This document shows positions 62,464-64,000 of a stretch of DNA of 64,000 bases, one piece after another. The translations under genes were made by a program, and so were the position numbers. The stretch comes from Streptomyces tendae. GTDB lineage: Bacteria; Actinomycetota; Actinomycetes; Streptomycetales; Streptomycetaceae. The DNA is taken from NCBI RefSeq assembly GCF_014650435.1, contig NZ_BMUY01000001.1, positions 806,001-870,000 on the forward strand, given 5' to 3'. Within the stretch, counting starts at the first letter, position 1; each line of letters begins with the position of its first letter. The notes below the pieces were generated by a model, which searched no databases, had not been told where the DNA came from, and worked only from the letters and a program-made list of their open reading frames with translations.

Positions 62464-63414
62464 TCAGAGCACCTTCTTGTCGGTCGTGCCGTCGGAAGGG
62501 GCGTCGGTGGCGCCCTCGTCCCGGACGGAAGCGGAATTGTCCCCCGAGTCGCCCTGCGTCCGGCCCGCCGGGTCGGAGTCCTCCGGCTCCCGCTCCCACG
62601 GTGTGTCCTGCTCCGCCGGGCGGCGGAGCAGGGCGATCGAGCCGGAGACCGTGGTGGCCTTCAGCCGGCCGTTGCCCGCGCCGAGCCGGCCGGTGATGCG
62701 CTTGGCCCCCCACTGGCCACCCACCCGGAGGTCCTCGAAGGCGCTGCTGACCATGCCGCTGGCCGTGTTCGCCTCGACCCGGGCGTCGGCCGGCTGGGGC
62801 AGCCGGATGGCGATCTCGCCCGAGACGCTGTTGAGGCTGATGTCGGTCGGGCCACCGGCCGGGTCCAGGTCGACGATCATCGACCCGCTCACCGAGTCGG
62901 CCCGCACGGAGGAACCCGCCTCCACCACCGTCAGGTCCCCGGAGACGGAGTTGAAGCGCAGGTCGCCGGTGAGGGCCTGGGCCTCCACGTTCCCCGAGAC
63001 GGTGTCCGCGCGGACGGGGCCTGCGAGGCTCACCAGCGTGGTGTCCCCGGAGACGCCCTTGACCTCGGTGGTTCCGTCGAGGCCCGAGACCACGGCTGCG
63101 GCGCTGACCGCGCCCACCTCCACCCGGGTGCCGGCCGGGACCGCGAGGGAGACCACCGCACTGCGACGCCAGCCCTTGCGGTCAAGCCACTTGAGGAAGC
63201 CCTTCCAGGGCAGGTCCTCGTAGGCCACCGTGAGCACGCCGTCCCGGTGGGACACGACGAGAGGTGGTCCCTCGATCTCGGAGACCTCCAGGCGGGCGGA
63301 ACCTTCGTCCGTGCCCACCACGTTCACCGTTCCCCCGACAATGCGTACGTGGAGACGGCTCACGGACTCGTCGAAGGTGAGCTTCCTGGGCTCCGCGACG
63401 GACCACTCGGACAT
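62464..63414 (-). CDS. DUF4097 family beta-strand repeat (putative adhesin-like) protein
   Basis: The 316-residue protein is a DUF4097/beta-helix-like protein. Repeated short strands follow a pattern such as DTVSGNVEAQALTGDLRFNSVSGDLTVVEAG, with V-S-G at each turn. No signal peptide is present, so it is probably cytoplasmic. A low-complexity acidic tail ends it. DUF4097 genes are often linked with PadR or two-component regulators of cell-envelope stress. Start ATG 63414 follows GAGGAGGTC; ATG 63444 lies upstream in frame but is less well placed. The operon promoter carries a perfect 14-bp palindrome. Confidence 0.85.
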   Translation of the reverse strand: MSEWSVAEPRKLTFDESVSRLHVRIVGGTVNVVGTDEGSARLEVSEIEGPPLVVSHRDGVLTVAYEDLPWKGFLKWLDRKGWRRSAVVSLAVPAGTRVEVGAVSAAAVVSGLDGTTEVKGVSGDTTLVSLAGPVRADTVSGNVEAQALTGDLRFNSVSGDLTVVEAGSSVRADSVSGSMIVDLDPAGGPTDISLNSVSGEIAIRLPQPADARVEANTASGMVSSAFEDLRVGGQWGAKRITGRLGAGNGRLKATTVSGSIALLRRPAEQDTPWEREPEDSDPAGRTQGDSGDNSASVRDEGATDAPSDGTTDKKVL

Positions 63415-63462
63415 GGTGCAGACCTCCTCGACCGAACGCGCCATATCGCGTCCCTCCCAATT

Positions 63463-63476
63463 CACGATATATCGTG
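63463..63476 (-). promoter_or_regulatory. palindromic operator upstream of the DUF4097-PadR operon
   Basis: CACGATATATCGTG is a perfect 14-bp palindrome lying 49 bases upstream of the DUF4097 start, where a -10 region would be. PadR proteins bind AT-centred palindromes of this sort, so autoregulation is likely. Confidence 0.7.
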
Positions 63477-63551
63477 GACGGGGAAAGTCAAGACACCCGT
63501 TCTGGTGATCAACGATCGGCCGGGTGGGGTGATCCGGCCTAACTTGTCACC

Positions 63552-64000
63552 ATGTCGACGGAAGAGTCCGCGCTCGATCACGCCACCGGTGCCCTGCTGC
63601 TCTGCCGCGCGGAGCCGGACTCCGTCGCCGTCGTCGCCGGCCTGCTGGGGGAACCGATGCCGCTGGTCCGGGCCGGTGTGCAGTGGAGCGTGCTGGTGCC
63701 CGAGGGCCGGCCCTGGCGGGACGGGGGCGAACCGGTCGACCGCGTCGTCACCGGCTGGGCCGCGGCGCTCGCCGTCGGGGCCCCCTGGCCCGTCCTCGCC
63801 CTGTGGTGGGACGCCGACCGGGCGGGATACACCCTGGCGTCCGGATTCCGCCGCCCGGTGGGCTACGTGTGGCTCGCGAACGGCACCCCGGCCGGTGAGG
63901 ACGAGGCGATGCGCACCTTCGCCGCCCGGCTGGGCCTCGACCCGGTCCTGGACCTCCAGTCGCTGGACCGGCTGACGAGGCCCGAGCCCGAGACCGGCGC
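63552..64000 (+). CDS. hypothetical protein (3' end outside the window)
   Basis: The first 149 residues are visible. It starts MSTEESALDHATGALLLCRAEPDSVAVVAGLLGE and is rich in Trp, Val and Ala (GWAAALAVGAPWPVLALWWDAD). The sequence is compact and probably globular, without a signal peptide or helices long enough to span the membrane. I do not recognise the family. The ATG at 63552 is preceded only by weak complementarity (AACTTGTCACC). It is divergent from the DUF4097-PadR operon. Confidence 0.75.
   Translation, partial: MSTEESALDHATGALLLCRAEPDSVAVVAGLLGEPMPLVRAGVQWSVLVPEGRPWRDGGEPVDRVVTGWAAALAVGAPWPVLALWWDADRAGYTLASGFRRPVGYVWLANGTPAGEDEAMRTFAARLGLDPVLDLQSLDRLTRPEPETG

Overview
The window is a stretch of high-GC actinobacterial chromosome, almost certainly Streptomyces. 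The evidence is very strong third-position GC, frequent GTG starts, and a run of genes that together are diagnostic for the genus: sigR-rsrA, epi-isozizaene synthase with CYP170A1, the B12-riboswitch nrdABS operon, the dasR-dasABCD-nagB chitosaccharide locus, a WhiB protein, prsH-sigH, and nickel superoxide dismutase with sodX. From memory, the order closely parallels Streptomyces coelicolor around SCO5204-SCO5266. CYP170A1 here is a few residues shorter than I recall for S. coelicolor, so a close relative is likely. This is core chromosome: I see no insertion sequence, prophage or CRISPR array.

Layout. 1-3.3 kb: the end of a UPF0182 membrane protein, then two identical initiator tRNAs in inverted orientation flanking a Sel1/TPR-repeat gene. 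3.3-12.8 kb: a Fur-type regulator divergent from a catalase, then housekeeping genes (hisN, aroA-rsgA), an SMR exporter, an M50-like membrane protein and a SRAP DNA-repair protein. 12.8-18.7 kb: the thiol-stress operon sigR-rsrA with a recognisable SigR promoter, two membrane HD-domain proteins, a TPR protein and peptide deformylase. 18.9-26.3 kb: the albaflavenone pair eizA-cyp170A1, then nrdA-nrdB-nrdS behind a cobalamin riboswitch. 27-36 kb: a sodium:solute symporter operon, dasR, dasABC with dasD, and nagB, with DasR-type operators (dre) scattered through the region. 36-43.5 kb: an SDR-TetR divergent pair, a PdtaS-like sensor kinase facing a WhiB1/WblE protein, a lipid-kinase-like gene, and the anti-sigma/sigma pair prsH-sigH. 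43.7-50.3 kb: a UBP zinc-finger protein, a Na+/H+ antiporter, a PLP enzyme, an amidase, and a family 2B encapsulin (shell protein with an inserted cyclic-nucleotide-binding domain) next to a polyprenyl synthetase with a long disordered N-terminus. 50.4-64 kb: sodN and sodX, a glutamate-type ABC importer, malic enzyme, a quinone-oxidoreductase-like protein, an HTH/orphan Clp-N pair with two palindromic operators, and a DUF4097-PadR operon.

How the genes work together. Several oxidative and redox stress modules lie close together: catalase with its Fur regulator, SigR/RsrA, NiSOD/SodX, WblE and SigH. The das/nag block is a complete uptake and catabolic route for chitin-derived sugars: import by DasABC, hydrolysis by DasD, deamination by NagB, control by DasR. 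Isoprenoid chemistry appears twice, as eizA-cyp170A1 and as the encapsulin with its prenyltransferase. The encapsulin-prenyltransferase module is the most unusual system here; such systems have been predicted and partly studied elsewhere, so it is striking rather than wholly new. Less described items are DasR-like sites in unexpected places, the leaderless HTH/Clp-N pair, the nested leader ORF before the encapsulin, and two 31-32 bp tandem duplications that each contain a stop codon.
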